A stretch of DNA of 64,000 nt from Balanoglossus misakiensis (lineage: Eukaryota; Hemichordata), in the NCBI GenBank assembly GCA_040954595.2, contig CM082592.2:2604001-2668000 (forward strand), written 5' to 3'. Shown one piece after another: positions 45,801 through 60,800 of the stretch. The position numbers and the translations under genes were made by a program. Numbering within the stretch: position 1 is the first letter of the stretch; the number at the start of each line of letters is the position of its first letter. The notes under the pieces are model-generated. The model did not search any database, was not told where the DNA came from, and saw only the letters and a program-made list of their open reading frames with translations.

Positions 45801-48800
45801 TTTACTTCAGCTGCTTAAAATCTCTGGAACTCACTGCCTATAATGACATTCGACTAGCACCCAGTCTAGACTCTTTGAAGAGAAAACTGAAGACATTATT
45901 TGTTTGAAATAGCCTACGGTGAACTACTGGATTATGGTGCCATATAAATTTGTTGATTGAAATTTTGTTGATTGAAGACTACGGCTTGATTGATATTGTT
46001 CTCACCTACCAGTCGGATTTCTTCAATAGTGAACAAGAACATCCACACAGCAACTATTATTTCAAGAACACTGGGGGCGCCATTTTCACCATATGTATGC
46101 AGATCAGTCAACACAAAGATAGTGAACATAGTCAACAGAAGAATCATTGACAGCTGGAAGATACAAAGTGGATTTCATAATTATTACAAAACAGATGGTA
46201 TGATATGCTAAGTGACGTGTTTCATAAATTGCTTTCAACATGAATTTTTAAGACAACCAAAATGAAGATATCGACTTCCGAAAATAACCATCATGAATAA
46301 AATTGAACATTATGCCAAGATATTAATTGAAGCATGAAAATTCAGGGCAAAGGTAGCTGACAAGTAACTTACCAAGCTGAAGTAAAACTGCGTTCGTGGA
46401 GAGAATAAAAAGCTTGTGAACTCTTTCATCCATTCATCAGATCCACTTTCATATGTGCCGTCTTTGCCGCACCACAGTGTGGTCAGTTTTGTCTGACAAC
46501 ACGGCTGGTGCATGAAATCCTCATTGTGGTAGTACCACGCAATCTTCAAACAATTGATCTCTCCAAACGGCTGCTGTGAACTAGATTCGTGTGATAGCTC
46601 CAGAGGAGAGACCAACAGTTCTTGCGACTTTTTCCTGTCTTCGTTGTAACATTTCTTGATTGCATCACAGGCAAGTTTGGAGAATTCACTGGTGAAAAAA
46701 ATGACGGAGAAACTCATTGCTGTGATATGATTGACAGTTTTCTGATTGGTGATTCATGTCATCGACTGACTCTACCATTTTCACTTTGACCATAGCTAAT
46801 ACATTTAGTTTGACAATTCTGTCAGGGTGGTCATTCAGCATACTGTAAAACACTTTATTTTCGTTAGCAATAAATTTTCGCGAAATACGCGAGAGCCAAA
46901 ATAGCGTGAAAATGAAAAGTCGCATAAATTTTTTTTGATAACGATGCGGTGAATGAAATAATAAGAGAACGCGAAAATTAATACGCGAAACAGTGGCCTA
47001 TCTCGATATCGCGAAAATTTCAACTCGCGAAAATAAAGTGTTTTACAGTATATCATCTAGTTTTACTTCATAGTATATGTACCGGTACTTCCAATTTGTA
47101 GTTTCAGTTTCACAACAGCTTACAACATGTCGAATTATATAAACTAAATATAAGAGAAAGTTATGTAACATTCATAAAAAACCTGCATGCCCTTGCTATG
47201 TCTTTATACTTGCAAGAATGTAGTCTTATATTTTTTTTTATGGCTCTTGCGTATTTCGTGTAAATTTATTGCTCGCGAAAATAACCTGTTTTACAGTATT
47301 ATAACACACCTTTAATCCGTAATCTGTGTTGTAATTCGCCAATGTCAAGTCACAAGAGGTGTATCAATTTGGCGCTGTTGCCTGGCCAAGTTGGGAAGCA
47401 CCATCTATGCCAAACACTCAAGAAAACTAAGACGGCGACGTCGTCTGCGCCCAAGCCAATTTGATGACAGCAGAGAAATTTCCTGATTTGTGCTACTATC
47501 GGATAAGGTGTGTTATAAAAGAAATATTGAATGGCCATTATAATTCGCCCCTAAACAGTCTGTTGCACTCAGCCTCTGGAAACAGACTGTTTTGAGGCAA
47601 CCCACAGTCCCTCGGAATTCAAAAACAAACGACTATGCTGTTTAACCCTACCTATGACATGGCCGGCCAATATGTGTATAGTAATGCTCATCTGATACAA
47701 TTATATGTCATTTTCTTACAGCAAACTGCAAGTTCAAATCTACTAAAAATATTGCATTCCACCCCTCCATGTTTAAATTCCAACTTTGACAGAACACAAA
47801 CCATGCACGTCCAAAATAAACGGTATATCTGCTTGCTTGCTTGCTACTCAAGTTAATCAAATGGTTTGACAGGTCAACCACCATCATCAGACAAATGCTG
47901 CAGGTGATTTTGATTCTGCATTTTCAATTTCATGAGATTTCTAAATTTACAAACTTTTGTCCCCTGTGCAAACAGCCCTGCTATGTTCTTTTAAACACTG
48001 AAAACTGGCAATTTCTGTCAAACTTGAAATGGTTCGAATATCCTTACCTCTTTGTATCTTGTAATATTTCAGACAATTGATTCTCTTCGTAGTGTTTTGC
48101 CATTTTACTCAGTGATTTCAAAATCCTGCAGCCAATCAGTGCCAGAGCTATATGAGGTCAAAGGTTAAAACAATCAATGCAATTTATATACAGTTTTATA
48201 TTGCTCAATGTGATAATATACAGCTTACTCTTTACTGAATCAGTTTTTTCACCCATTCTACAAAAGCTTTGCGTAAACAGCAGTTGTTGGTGTGTTTTTT
48301 ATAAGATTATTAGTTCACCCATTTCAACAAATCAAAACTTGACAGAAACATCATGGAGCCTCCTGGTAACATTTAGAAATAGCTGAACTGAACTTGTTCA
48401 AGCCTGGATGAAGGAAAATGTACCCTATACAAATGTACTGTGTTCATTAGTAGATTGATTGAAGGAACACGGTCACCTATGGAAGTTCAACTACAGTTAC
48501 CATGGTAAACTTGAGATCTAGCCAATCACAGATTTTCAGTGGGTGGCACACGGGGGAAAAAGTGCGCCACCATATGTTCTTTAGAACGCTCAAATACGTC
48601 ATTTCAGCCATATATGGGCGTATGTAAATTAGAGGTGACTGAATACCTTTAAAGCCCCAATAGAAGCCACTTTTAGCATAATATTTAATTGATAAAATAC
48701 TTCAATATTCTCCTCATCCTTAGTTGATAGACAACACCACATTGACTTTGTGGAGAGTCTAAAAGTCATGAGTGTACACCACCATGGTTGAATGTGTATT

Positions 48801-51800
48801 CTTGCAATCTGCAGCTTAATAAACAGGTGCAGCACTCATTTATTATTTAACTTGTCTATACTTACATGTACAGCCACAATCAATGGTTGATGATGTGTTT
48901 GTTTATATCCAACAGTATTAAAGCTCATTTAAATTGACCATTCTAATTTTGGAAATAAAATAATTAAATAAAAAACTTAAAAAGTGGCAACTATTGGGGC
49001 TTTAATTAGGTAACCAGATGTGTTTCATATACATGTACATGTAGTTTAGGTATTCCTGGGTCAAAGCTTACCACTGTGGTCATGTGCTCTACTCCATATT
49101 ATCTTGGCTAATTCTATCCGTCCAAACAGTAATGCCCAGAAATAGATATCCTTCGGTGAGAGCTGATCATCCCCTATGAGTAAAAATGTGTAAGAGAATG
49201 GTCAGGTTCAGTGGCTGCAGTCGGGATCACAAAATCAAGAATTTTGACATTACCGTAGTGTTTACTTTATATCACTGGAAAGACACTTTGCTTTCAGCCA
49301 CTTTCGTGAAAATTTCACGAAAATGACAATATCGAAAAGTGTTTTCTGAAAATTGTACATGTTAGGCAATATGGAATGTGACAGTCACACACTACATTGC
49401 TGATGAGACACAACATAACAATAGATCTTATATTAAGTAATTCTTGCAAAAATATATACCTACCGTTGTTGCTGTAGTAAGGTACAACAATACCACAGGT
49501 TAGATCTCGAACAAGGTTTTCCACAACTTTGAATAGGTCATCTACATTGTCTGGATGTTTCTGCAAGAAATTGTTTGACATCAAAGCAACTCACAATGGA
49601 ATCTTTGAAAATCATGAGTCATTTCCATATCCAGATGCAAATTGATGTTGGCCCCTAACTCCTTTCTACCAGGAACAAACTAAGTCAGTCCACAGGCAGA
49701 CACAGAGTGTCCACATTGCTTATTTCATGATGGCCTCCTGGGCCGTAAACACCAGTGCTACACAGGCATAACTTGCAAATCTGAACGTATATTCTAGACT
49801 CACTATTTTTTCCTTCAGCTTCTCACTTAAAGTACGTTTGATGAGATCTGAACATCCACATAGGCCTTCTTTAGGAAGCAAATGTTCATGAAATAAAACC
49901 TTGAAAAGAGAGGTATAGAAACAAATTGTTATAGATAAAAATAAAATATGGCGCAAAATGTATTTAATTTCTCACATAGCACTTTGGCATGTAACATGGT
50001 TGACTTTTCCAGGTCCACAGCTGATTATCTTTAAATTGTGCAAATCTTTCCTGTTGTTTCCAAATATGCCCTAAACAATGTATAACTTCCTGCAATCTGT
50101 ATTATTGAAATCAAAGTAGTGTACATGTATATCCAACCACAACAACACCAATGGCAGCATACTTTCCTGCTCTTAAAAGTAATTTAATAAAAACTCACAG
50201 AATGATACAACTTTCCAAGAGTTTCCCTTTTGCAAAATTGCTCAAGTGGCATTCCATTTTCTAAGAACAATTTCAGCAACTCCGTCTTTCCAAGAACCAA
50301 TGCTGACATCATGACCTCTGTATATGAAACATTCTGTCCAGAAAAGTCAGATGAAAGTCAAGAATTTTTTTTTAAATAGAAAAAAGGACAATGATCATGA
50401 AGTATTTTGAAACAGTTTGTTTTTCATAATAAGTTTCAAGGATTTAACACACAAGTACACTAATAGCAGGCCCATATTTTAAAGTGATTAGTAGCATACA
50501 GCAAAATGTAGGATAGAAACCCTGTTAGAATTTTAAAGAAACAAAATTTGAAAATTTTTATTCATTTTTTATTTCTCCAAGGTAAGAAGTGGATAAATAG
50601 AGAAGTTCGGTTTCTGTTAAGACGTCACCAAGTTTTGTGTAAAGTTTGACGTTCACGTAAAAGACTTTGCGTTTTTTACGTGGAGATAGGTGTTTTCACG
50701 TTAGTTGCAAACGTGAAAAGTTATTCTCATTTTGGGCAACAAAAGTCATATTATCTACAAAATATGGGTATGCCTTGTTAGCTTGATATCTCATTGTGAC
50801 AAACGAAAACGCATTTATTTCTTTTTAGTCATTTCATGTGAAATTTGGTCATCAATTTGTATGGTCGCCCGACGGTTGAATCCGTAGTTGCAGTGCAGTG
50901 ACACGGCCGTGTAACGATGTACACGCTCAAAATTCGAATACAGAGTGCGCGTGCCACACAAACTGACATTGACGTGAAGCCAAACTCTTTTCCACCCAAA
51001 CGTCTAACGCGAACGTGGGTTCTACGCGTCCACGTAAAACGTGTAGCCGAGCCTGTTATTGCTTTTGCTTGGAGAGGATCAAAAGTGTTGGTAATGTTTC
51101 TGAATGAATGTATGCTATTGATAAATTGAATGAGAGACACAATCAATACACTTTATCTAAATATCCAGAGATCACCAGGATGATACTGACAAACTACGCA
51201 GAATGATCATCATTGTAAAAAAGTCAGAAATCTGTTTTTCAGCCAAAAACATCACTCCCTTACCTGTCTTTTTATATGTAACCCCAGTATATCTTCAGCC
51301 GATTTCTTTGAGTGAATCAGATTTCTGTCGGATGTGATCAACTGCAGTTGACAATTATCTGCACTCCCAGCAGCTGTCAAATAAAATGAAAAATACATGT
51401 AGAAGAGAAATTTAAAGAGAAACCATAAATCAAGAATCTGGTTTTAATACTAAAGACATAGGATCTCATTGAACCTGTATTTCTTTCTGTTGGTTTCTGT
51501 CTGTGAGTTTAAAATGGCGGCTGGTTCAAATCATGCGTATGTCCACATTTAAATTCAATCTTAGTGTAAAGGGCATAAACATAGTTCACGGCATTCTTTA
51601 AAGGGACAAAGTCTCTCTCTCGCTGCCCTATATATTTCTATTAGTTATGTTTGATAGAAGACACCGTTTATGTAATTCTACATGTGGATACATGTATATA
51701 GTGAATCAACGTTCGACCACATGCACATTGCCACTTCCACTCCACTTGTAGACACGAGAGTGAATACTCGCAAAAATGAATAATCGGTCTCCACCATTTA

Positions 51801-54800
51801 TTCATTTTGGCAAGATTTTTACTCTCATATCCTACAAACGGGATGGAAGTTGTGTGTGGTCGAACATTGATTCACTATATATCCACATGTACCGGTAGAA
51901 TAACATGGTGTCTTGTATCAAACATAATTAATACAAATAGGGCAGCAAGAGAGCATTCAAATAGTGGACCGCCTTCGCTTCCTTCCATATTTCATGCGCA
52001 CCGTATAAGTAGATTAATTCTTGTTTTGTCCCTCCTTTTCACCCAAGCTGGTGTCTTTTCCCGATCTCCGACACAGATTATGGTCGCCGCCATCTTCTCT
52101 GTTGTTAGGACAGGACTGCCTTATGGGATTGACTGCTCACTAAACGTCTGTAACCAGCGGCTACAGCTGGAACATGCGTGTGAGACGAGCTACGTGCTTT
52201 AAATTCATGCGTTGTATCTTCTGAGCTATGTCAAGAAATTACCTTTGAAGATGGCATCTGTAATGACCTTCAGTGCTCCTTTACTCACATGAATCCCACA
52301 GACTATTATCTTCTGTTTTGAAAGACATAACATGGAAAAATAAAAATTGACATTTTTAAATCCACATATAATTTTAACAGAATGTTCAATTTAATGGCAA
52401 ACGACAGACATGTGGATCGATAGGGCTTGTTTGGAAGACTTTTGATTTTAAAGGGTGATGCTGAACATACTGCTATTAAAAATATCAATTATTCTGAAAC
52501 AGTAAACTTTAAAAGAAGGTGAGGAATTATCAAAATAAACACATAAATGTCAAAATTTGAACTAAGCTGAAAAAGGGTCATCCCTATAGTCCTACAGTAT
52601 ATACAATGTAGCAAATAGTTTATGAAATTTATTGTCAGGGTCATATAACTAGGCAAAACCCCCGCTGCAGCATGTACAATTTAAAGCCTGTCAAATTGAA
52701 AGAAAGTTTTTAGAAACCAAAAATTTATAAGCTTGAGGCTAATCCTTACATTTTCATCATTTTCACCTTGTTCCAGATTATTAATCTGTTCGAGACATTT
52801 CTCATACACGTTGAAATCCTCTTCAGAACATTTCACACCTTTTAACATTCCTGTGATTTGATTGGTAGACAACGGCACGCCACTGCTCCTGAAACAAAGC
52901 ATTAGGATAGACACATTCACTCCATGTGGGAAAAAATTTGGTTTAAAAAATCAGTGAGCTGGTTCACCAATGCTATACACTTTGGGGTGAGGGGGTCATG
53001 TATGCATATTATTTCATAGCAGGATTTAGAAAAAAATTGAGCATCACAATTAAATTCTGTGATGTGACCTCACTTTTGTATATGTGTAAATGCCACCATG
53101 TCATCAGCTGTTCCCTTTTCCATGTATGTTGTTAAGATACGGATATCCTGGCTGAGTGCATGGCAAGCCGCTTCCAATTCGACTTTGCCACCTTGTACCA
53201 AGAACCAGGTCAATGAAACAGGCTTCTTCGCTGTTTGTACAAAAAATATCCAATAGTTTTATGAAAGTCTAAAATCTCCAGCTTTCTCCAGTCTCCTTGT
53301 AATCACATGGAACTCAGCCTGATAAACAAACAAACAAACAAACAAACAAACATACCGACAGACAGAATACATACATACATACATGTACTTACATACATAC
53401 ATACATACCGGTACAGACAGACAGACATACATACATACATACGACAGACAGACAGACAGAATACATCGTTGTAAGCCACAAGGTAAATCATAACACGCTG
53501 ACTACATGTACATTGCGGAAATTGTCACTGCACTGTCCAAAGAATCACGTGTCTGCATGACCAAGGAAAAATCAATTTTCATGCAAGTATAGCATCAGAC
53601 CTTGATACGTAGAACACAGATGGAATGTAGAACATATATATATAAACACGTTCTATTTCAATTTCTATACTGGCCAAGTTTGTAACGGTTATACATGTGA
53701 GTGCGTATCAGCCAATCACGAATATGACATAATACGTGAGGTGTAATAACATTAGATAACATAAGACTTACTGTCTTTATCAAGGTCTTGAGTATCATGA
53801 GTATGATTGTGCTTCTTGTGACTGTGGACAATGAAGTTAAAAAACAATACAGTGAAATCTCTATTGGGAAAACTGACAAGAATGCTGCGCAAAATGACTT
53901 ATTTTGCACAAATGTTGATTTTATCATGAAGAGTGGAGAATGTTGGCAGAAAAACATTTTCAAGATTTTGTGGTCTGATTTAGATAATACCAAAGCAAAC
54001 TGGATTTTTATTGACATGACCAGCTGCCAATTTCTGAATTAATTTCATGACTCAACTTTGAAACTAAAGAATGGTCCATTGAAATGAACTATGTGATGGG
54101 TTTACCCGAACATATTATCAACCTCTTACAATTATTGGGTGGCACACCTGTTTATTCTACTGGTATGTGCAATGATACATTAGAATCCTATTATCATTTG
54201 AAAATATCAGCTCAAATCTATAGCAGTACATGCAACATGTCTGAGACTCACCTATTTTGAAATCCTTTCCATTTGTAACACACGCCACATAACACGTCAT
54301 TTTTGCATATATTCTCACTGCAGGTGTAGATGGTATCCCAGATGTGCTTGCCACATCTTGTGCATCTCCTGAAACATGGGTGAAGAAATATACAGTTTGT
54401 AATAATCAATTCACTTGAAGGGAAGCGGTCGCGTGGGTGTCCCCCTCAATGAGAATATGCATCAGTCCTCCCATAGCAGCGCAAACCCCACTGCAGTCGC
54501 CACGACCTACTAGGATCTTCAGTTGCTGTCATGCCCAGTCTACGCTACGGTTGGCTGCTTCGTTCATTCTAAGAATTATCTTATTTGAGGGATTTGTGGA
54601 TGAATTGTTTATAAACAAACAAACGCGGCGCGATGACCCCTTCACTTTTATAGGAATTAGTAATGAATTTACCGGTAGTAATTATACCAGAGTGTTTACT
54701 TCACTGTGTGCGCACTTCAAAACTATCTCAGCATGCAATTACACTGCAATTTTGCTTCAATGCCACAGAAATCTGTTGAATTCCGTTCCAGAAATTATCA

Positions 54801-57800
54801 TACAGTCTCATAGATGCAGTTCAAGCAGAACCCAAATATAAAAGATGCAGGTAGCATCCGATACATTTCATAAAATGTTATCATTACACAGTGATAATTC
54901 TATACGGACTATCATGTTGGGGCTGCATTCAATTGTCTTCACGTTTATGAGCATGTACTTTGCTTTACTTGCAAAATATACACCAGGACACTTACCATGA
55001 TCCTTTACGCTTGTCAATCGGAGCAAAATGTGCTGGAAAGTTAAAATATAAAGACTTTTATGACAATGAAGATTGTAATGACTATAACTCCTTCAGATTT
55101 ATGTATTAATTGTTGGCAAATGTAATTGATTGTACTCTTTCAATCTATCTGATGTGTATAAATAATAGTTCTTACTGACCACATCACAGGGTTAATTTAA
55201 CTGAGTGACAATTTATAGTCACATTATTGTTACATTGGAAGAAGATGAAAGATTGAACAAAAAGACAATGGAGATGTCTGTATCGTAGTACCTGCAGACA
55301 GTAAAACTTGACTAAACCGAACACCATGCAAGGGGACTGAAGAAATTGTTCATTTTACAGAGGTTTCTGGTTTATCGAGTGAATCAAGGTTCGACCACAC
55401 ACAACTTCCATCCCATTTGTAGGATATGAGAGAAAAAATCAATAGACGGTAGAGTCCGATTATTCATTTTGGCGAGTTTTTCACTCTCGTGTCTACAAGT
55501 GGGATGGAAGTTGTGTGTGGTCGAACGCTGATTCACTGTATATCCACATGTAGCATAACATAACGGTGTCTTGTATCAAACATAATTAATGGGAAAGGGG
55601 CAGCGAGAGAGAGAATTTGTCCCTATTAAGCGAAGCTGTAAATATGTTAGTCTATCTGTAAAATGACAAACCTGCATCCCATGTATCAAAATTCATAATG
55701 GATGAGTCATGACCTTCACTATCATGCCTGCATGGAAATATACAAAGAGTTTGGATATACTAATATTTGAAAATTACAATTGTGGACTGGATATGCAGTA
55801 AAAGCCCCAGTAATTCCAACTTCTGGCTAATTTTTCAGTATTTTTCTCACATGTATCAAGTCCGGTTTCTTGTTCTACTATGCATATAGCTTTATGAAAT
55901 ATTCAGTTTTTAGCTTCTCAAACAAAACATTTAAGAGTAACAGTCAACGTTATTGTTCAAAAGTGAAATCAAGTCTGGACCTGAATTCAATTTTTAACAA
56001 TATCAATAATGATAATACTGAGCAATTCTTTATGTTTTAAAGAGCAGAACAAGAAACCACAGTTGACACCCAAAACACAATTACTGAGGAAATAGCTCAA
56101 AGTTAGGGTAATTAACTCTTGCTATAATGTTATAGTATGAAAAGACTTTAAATCATATATGAATGAAGTTAAATAATTTTGCCGAGTTTTACTGTATCTT
56201 TAAATACGGCACTCTCTGATAGTGCATGTTGTGTACTAAAATGAAATGTTAAAACATGGATTTTAAGCCTTGAGACCGTCAAGCTGGGAAAACTGAAGAC
56301 CCCGCATTGGAATTAAAAATCTCACAGATTTAATTGTTTGGCACATCATTGCTTTCATGGAATATGGAATATTAGGTGAAAGGCCAAATATTGCAGGCAA
56401 ACTTACCCCTTCTTCCATTTGCCACTCTCCATACACACACTACAAAGATCATAGTCACCACATCTGGAACAGTGTGCACCTGGTCCAATTATTAATCGGC
56501 TGCAACCATCACAAGTCCTATCGTAATATGTAAATAAACAGATTCTCTGCTGTTAAAGGGACAAAGTCTCTCTCTCGCTGCCCTTTACCCATAATTAAGT
56601 TTGATACAAGACACCGTTTATGTATATAGTGAATCAATGTTCGACCACACATAACTTCCATCTCACTTGTAGACACGAGAGTGAAAAAACTCGCCAAAAT
56701 GAATAATCGGTCTCTACTGTTTATTCATTTTGGCAAGTTTTTACTATCATATCCTACAACATAAACGCCACCGTGTCTTGTATCAATCATAATTAATGGA
56801 AAAGGCCTTTTTTAAGGGGCAGCGAGAGAGAGACTTTGTCCCTTTTAAATGTCATCAAGCTACATCAAGCCGGTGGCCCAAACATGACTGAAATTAGTGA
56901 GTGCTAATTTGAAATTCATTTGGTGAACACAGTTTTCTTCTTTATTTTCAAAAAGACTCGTTGTATAACTTTCAGATAGCAAAGAATAAAGGCTTTGGAG
57001 GACTTTCATTTTCCCGAAAATCTGTCCTCGACAACCCCAGTGTATGGTTATCATATTCCATAAGCCTTATGTCTTGAATTTTTATAAAAGACTGTTGCAA
57101 TATTGTAATTTTCTTGAAATTTTCACAAAAAGTTCCAAGAAAAGAGAATTATTAAATGACATAAACAAAAAACACTATGTCAGCCATGCTCAAGTTTTCA
57201 ATAGCTGTGTTCAGATTGTTTTTGCCATAAGAAAAAAATAGCATGAGGAATGCAAGGAAAGTGCTGGCTCAGCATTTTCCACAATATTTGAGACCCCCCT
57301 CGTAACTAAAAAAAGTAGGATGGGAACTCCCTGCTTTCTCCCTGTATGTATCTCCCTATTCTTTGATACACAATATACATAAACATCAGCACCTATCGTT
57401 CGCTATAAAGCACCTTCTGATTGGTTTACTGGCCAAGCAAAGCCTGAGATTTCAACGGGAGCTTCAGTGGAAGTTGGTCAGATGTAGTGTGAGGCGACAG
57501 CATAAGAAAACCGTACCGCGTACGTAAAAGACGTCGCCGTTCCCTACATCTGACTTTTTAATCAGATTGCTATTGGGGCTTCAAATCAAGAATTTTTTTG
57601 AAAGATCCTCAATAATCATGCATCAACAGCCAACAAAACGTACCAGTGAAATTCTCTGTCTTGATTCCCACTTTTTGGAACTGTAAAAAAATAATAGTGA
57701 TATAAGGGTATTAGGAAAACCCTTTGGACATCACATCACATCACATACCACACTACATTACACTACACCACATGACATGACATCGCACCATGTCATATTA

Positions 57801-60800
57801 CGTACACCACATCACATCGTAATCACAACATATTTCACCACACCACACCACACCACACAACATGACATCACCCCACATTATATTACGCCCAATGAAATCA
57901 CATCACACCACATCAAATCAAGCATCATATCACACCAGTGACACCACACTACATGTACATCACATATCACCAAATAACAATAAGCCTTAGACATATATGA
58001 CCAACGTCTATATAGTCAATCAAGTAATTTTTGTTTCTTCCTGAACAAGACAAACCAGTCTTTCAATTAACTGCTCTTTCCAAATTAGATCAAGATTTTG
58101 CACAATACAAGACTTGTGTTTATATGATCAGCTGCAGGAGGACAGTCCACTGACGTGTGCCTTGACAGCTGTTGCACCCCAAAAAGCAAAGTCTCACATA
58201 TAGCTCTGGTGATAAACAAGATCTCATCGGCCATTATGCGTCAAAGGCTAAACATTTGTCAAAGAGTAGGCCTAAAAATACAAAATCTGAATGTTCTTAC
58301 CAAATTTTGAAAATTCATTCGAACAGGTATCTTTCAAATACTTGACCAGCTGAACACTAATTTCATATGTCTTTGTCATGTTTCTTTCCCTATCATTATT
58401 ATCTTCAACAAGGATGTAGAAGTTGTGGCGGAAATCAAGGAATGTCTTCCCAGTTTGTCTAGAGCTCTTTCCATCAGTACCACGAACGTCGCAATCAAAT
58501 GAATTTTGATCTGTCCTTCTCTGAGGATAAAGAAGACAAATGAGATTTATTTGGGAATACTGGTGTACCGCTATGTACCAAATTAGAAAATATATTATCT
58601 ATATCATTTGAACAAGCTGCAGCCACTAATAAAAGCCTCCAGAGCTGCCAAATGTCACGTTTCTTCCACAATAAAATGCTTTGAATCTATTCCCCACTAT
58701 TAGGCCATATTATTTTTATTTTCATCATTTTGTCATCTCTTGGCAACACATACCACGATAGCTGCGTACTGTTTGTATGGAGGCTGATTAAACTTTTTTT
58801 TTGGGGGGGGGGGGGGTTAAGTCTGGACATTGACTAGTTGAAACATACATACATGTAATTGATTGTCTGTGGGTAGATTCTTTCCTGCGCACAAAACACT
58901 TTCCATTTGGTTTCCAAACAAGCATTTTGCAATTCTAATTTAGAGTCACAGTTGGCTGGCTCAGTAACTACTACCATATTGTGACACACAGGCACTACCA
59001 TGGCATAGGATTCTGCAAAGGCTTCCACAAGATTACTTATAAGACATTGAGAACACATCAAAGAAATAGTAGTGATATAGAAAAGCAATTGGACAAGTAC
59101 TCAAAATGGTTCCTGATAAATAGTTTTTAACCCAAAGTGGCAAAAATTCTCCCAAATATGATATGAACAAATTTGATGTGGACCATTCCTGCACAGTTCA
59201 CACCAAATATACCTGTGAGCAATTGGGCAAGTAAAACAGATGTTTTGAGAAAAAATGAAGATTTTGTTTTTTTAATTAACTAAAAACACAAAAGTTCTCA
59301 TAGTCATAATGGCTCAAGATATACTACAGGGTATACCGGGTACAGTCACTATGGTGCATACAAACTACATTTCAAAGCATTCTTACTAAATTCTCTGTGA
59401 CATGTCAATTAATTTTAAATAAAATAGTCACTGAACTCACCAAATTACATAAATGACTCTCTGCTGCTATGGCAACCAAGTATACATCTTTGCTGAGGCA
59501 GAAATCTTTCTGTTCAGCTCGTTCCTCTTCCAATACATCACACAACATTTCAGTGATGCCACAGTGAAAACCGCTGGTGATTATCAGTGCACCTATCAAT
59601 ACACATGAGAAATATCATTTTTTTATTATAAGAATGCATGTACTGTAAAATGGGAAATTAACACGACAGGAAATTTTCGTGTTAGATAAAGCAGTAACTG
59701 TTACACGACAATATCCCCGGCCCCGAAAAACATTCATGTGACTTTTATTTTCATGTTTTTTTTTGGCTCTCGTGAAGTTCGCGAAAATTTATCGTTCGCC
59801 AAAATTTCCCATTTTACAGTACTCCTAGTACTCCTACAGTACTTCACACTGAATCATCACAGTTACTTCATGGACACATCAATCAATATAACAACTGGTC
59901 TCTTACCTGTCTGAAGTGCACCCTCAACCACATTCTGTAGAAATGTTCTCATCAATGAAGGATTCTTGACTTCGTCCTCAGAGGACATGATACCATAAAC
60001 TATTTCCGGAATTTGCCAACCATCTCCAAAGCTCTTCTCCACAGAATTCCATATTTCACTAATGTTGTGTTCATTTATTTCTTTTTCTTTATTCACCCGA
60101 AGGAACTTTGAGATTAAAGACAACGACAGACTGGTTGACAATAATACGCAAATGTTCAAATCAGTACTTGCAGTTTTGGATTTTTCTTCAAAATTTCTCC
60201 CTTCTCCATTTTAACTGCAGTTTTTTGTTCTACTCTTAAATGATGAAATGTTCACTATTTTGCTTGTCAACATAACCCACATAACAGTTATAGCTATGTT
60301 ATTATTGATAAATGACTTCAAGCCATTGACATCCATGCTTAATAACCATGTGTTGTAATGGCATCAGCCTAGGAGATAATCCGGGATGAGACCATTACCA
60401 AAATTGACCATAGTAACCATGGTTGACCAATACTAGTACACAGTCAAGCAAAATTGGATGAGTCATCATCACTGATGATCATCATGGTCTATAAATAGTG
60501 TGTCTAATGGATCGCACAATAGGGTATTAAAGGTACAAAGTCTCTCTCTCGCTGCCCTTTTTCCATTAATTATGTTTGATACAAGACACCGTTTATGTTA
60601 TGCTACATGTGGATAATATAGTGAATCAAAGTTCGACAACACACAACTTCCATCCCGCTTGTAGACACAAGAGTGAAAAACTCTCCAAAATGTATAATCA
60701 GACTCTACCATTTACTGTAAAACACTATTTTCGCTTTTTTTGTTAATTTTTTAGTTAATTTTTTCGCGATATCGAGAGAGGCCACTGTTTCGCGAGTATC

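Noticed and set aside
45647-45907. 86-codon frame ending in DIRLAPSLDSLKRKLKTLFV, like the end of a LINE protein
   Set aside because: The last ~30 codons do resemble a LINE RT C-terminus (and a TGATTGA tail follows near 45953), but the upstream part is MITE sequence; too short to annotate with confidence.
50917-51146. Overlapping frames on both strands around ACGT-rich sequence
   Set aside because: Within a TRPM intron; no splice-phase agreement and the region is low-complexity ACGT/AACGTG sequence.
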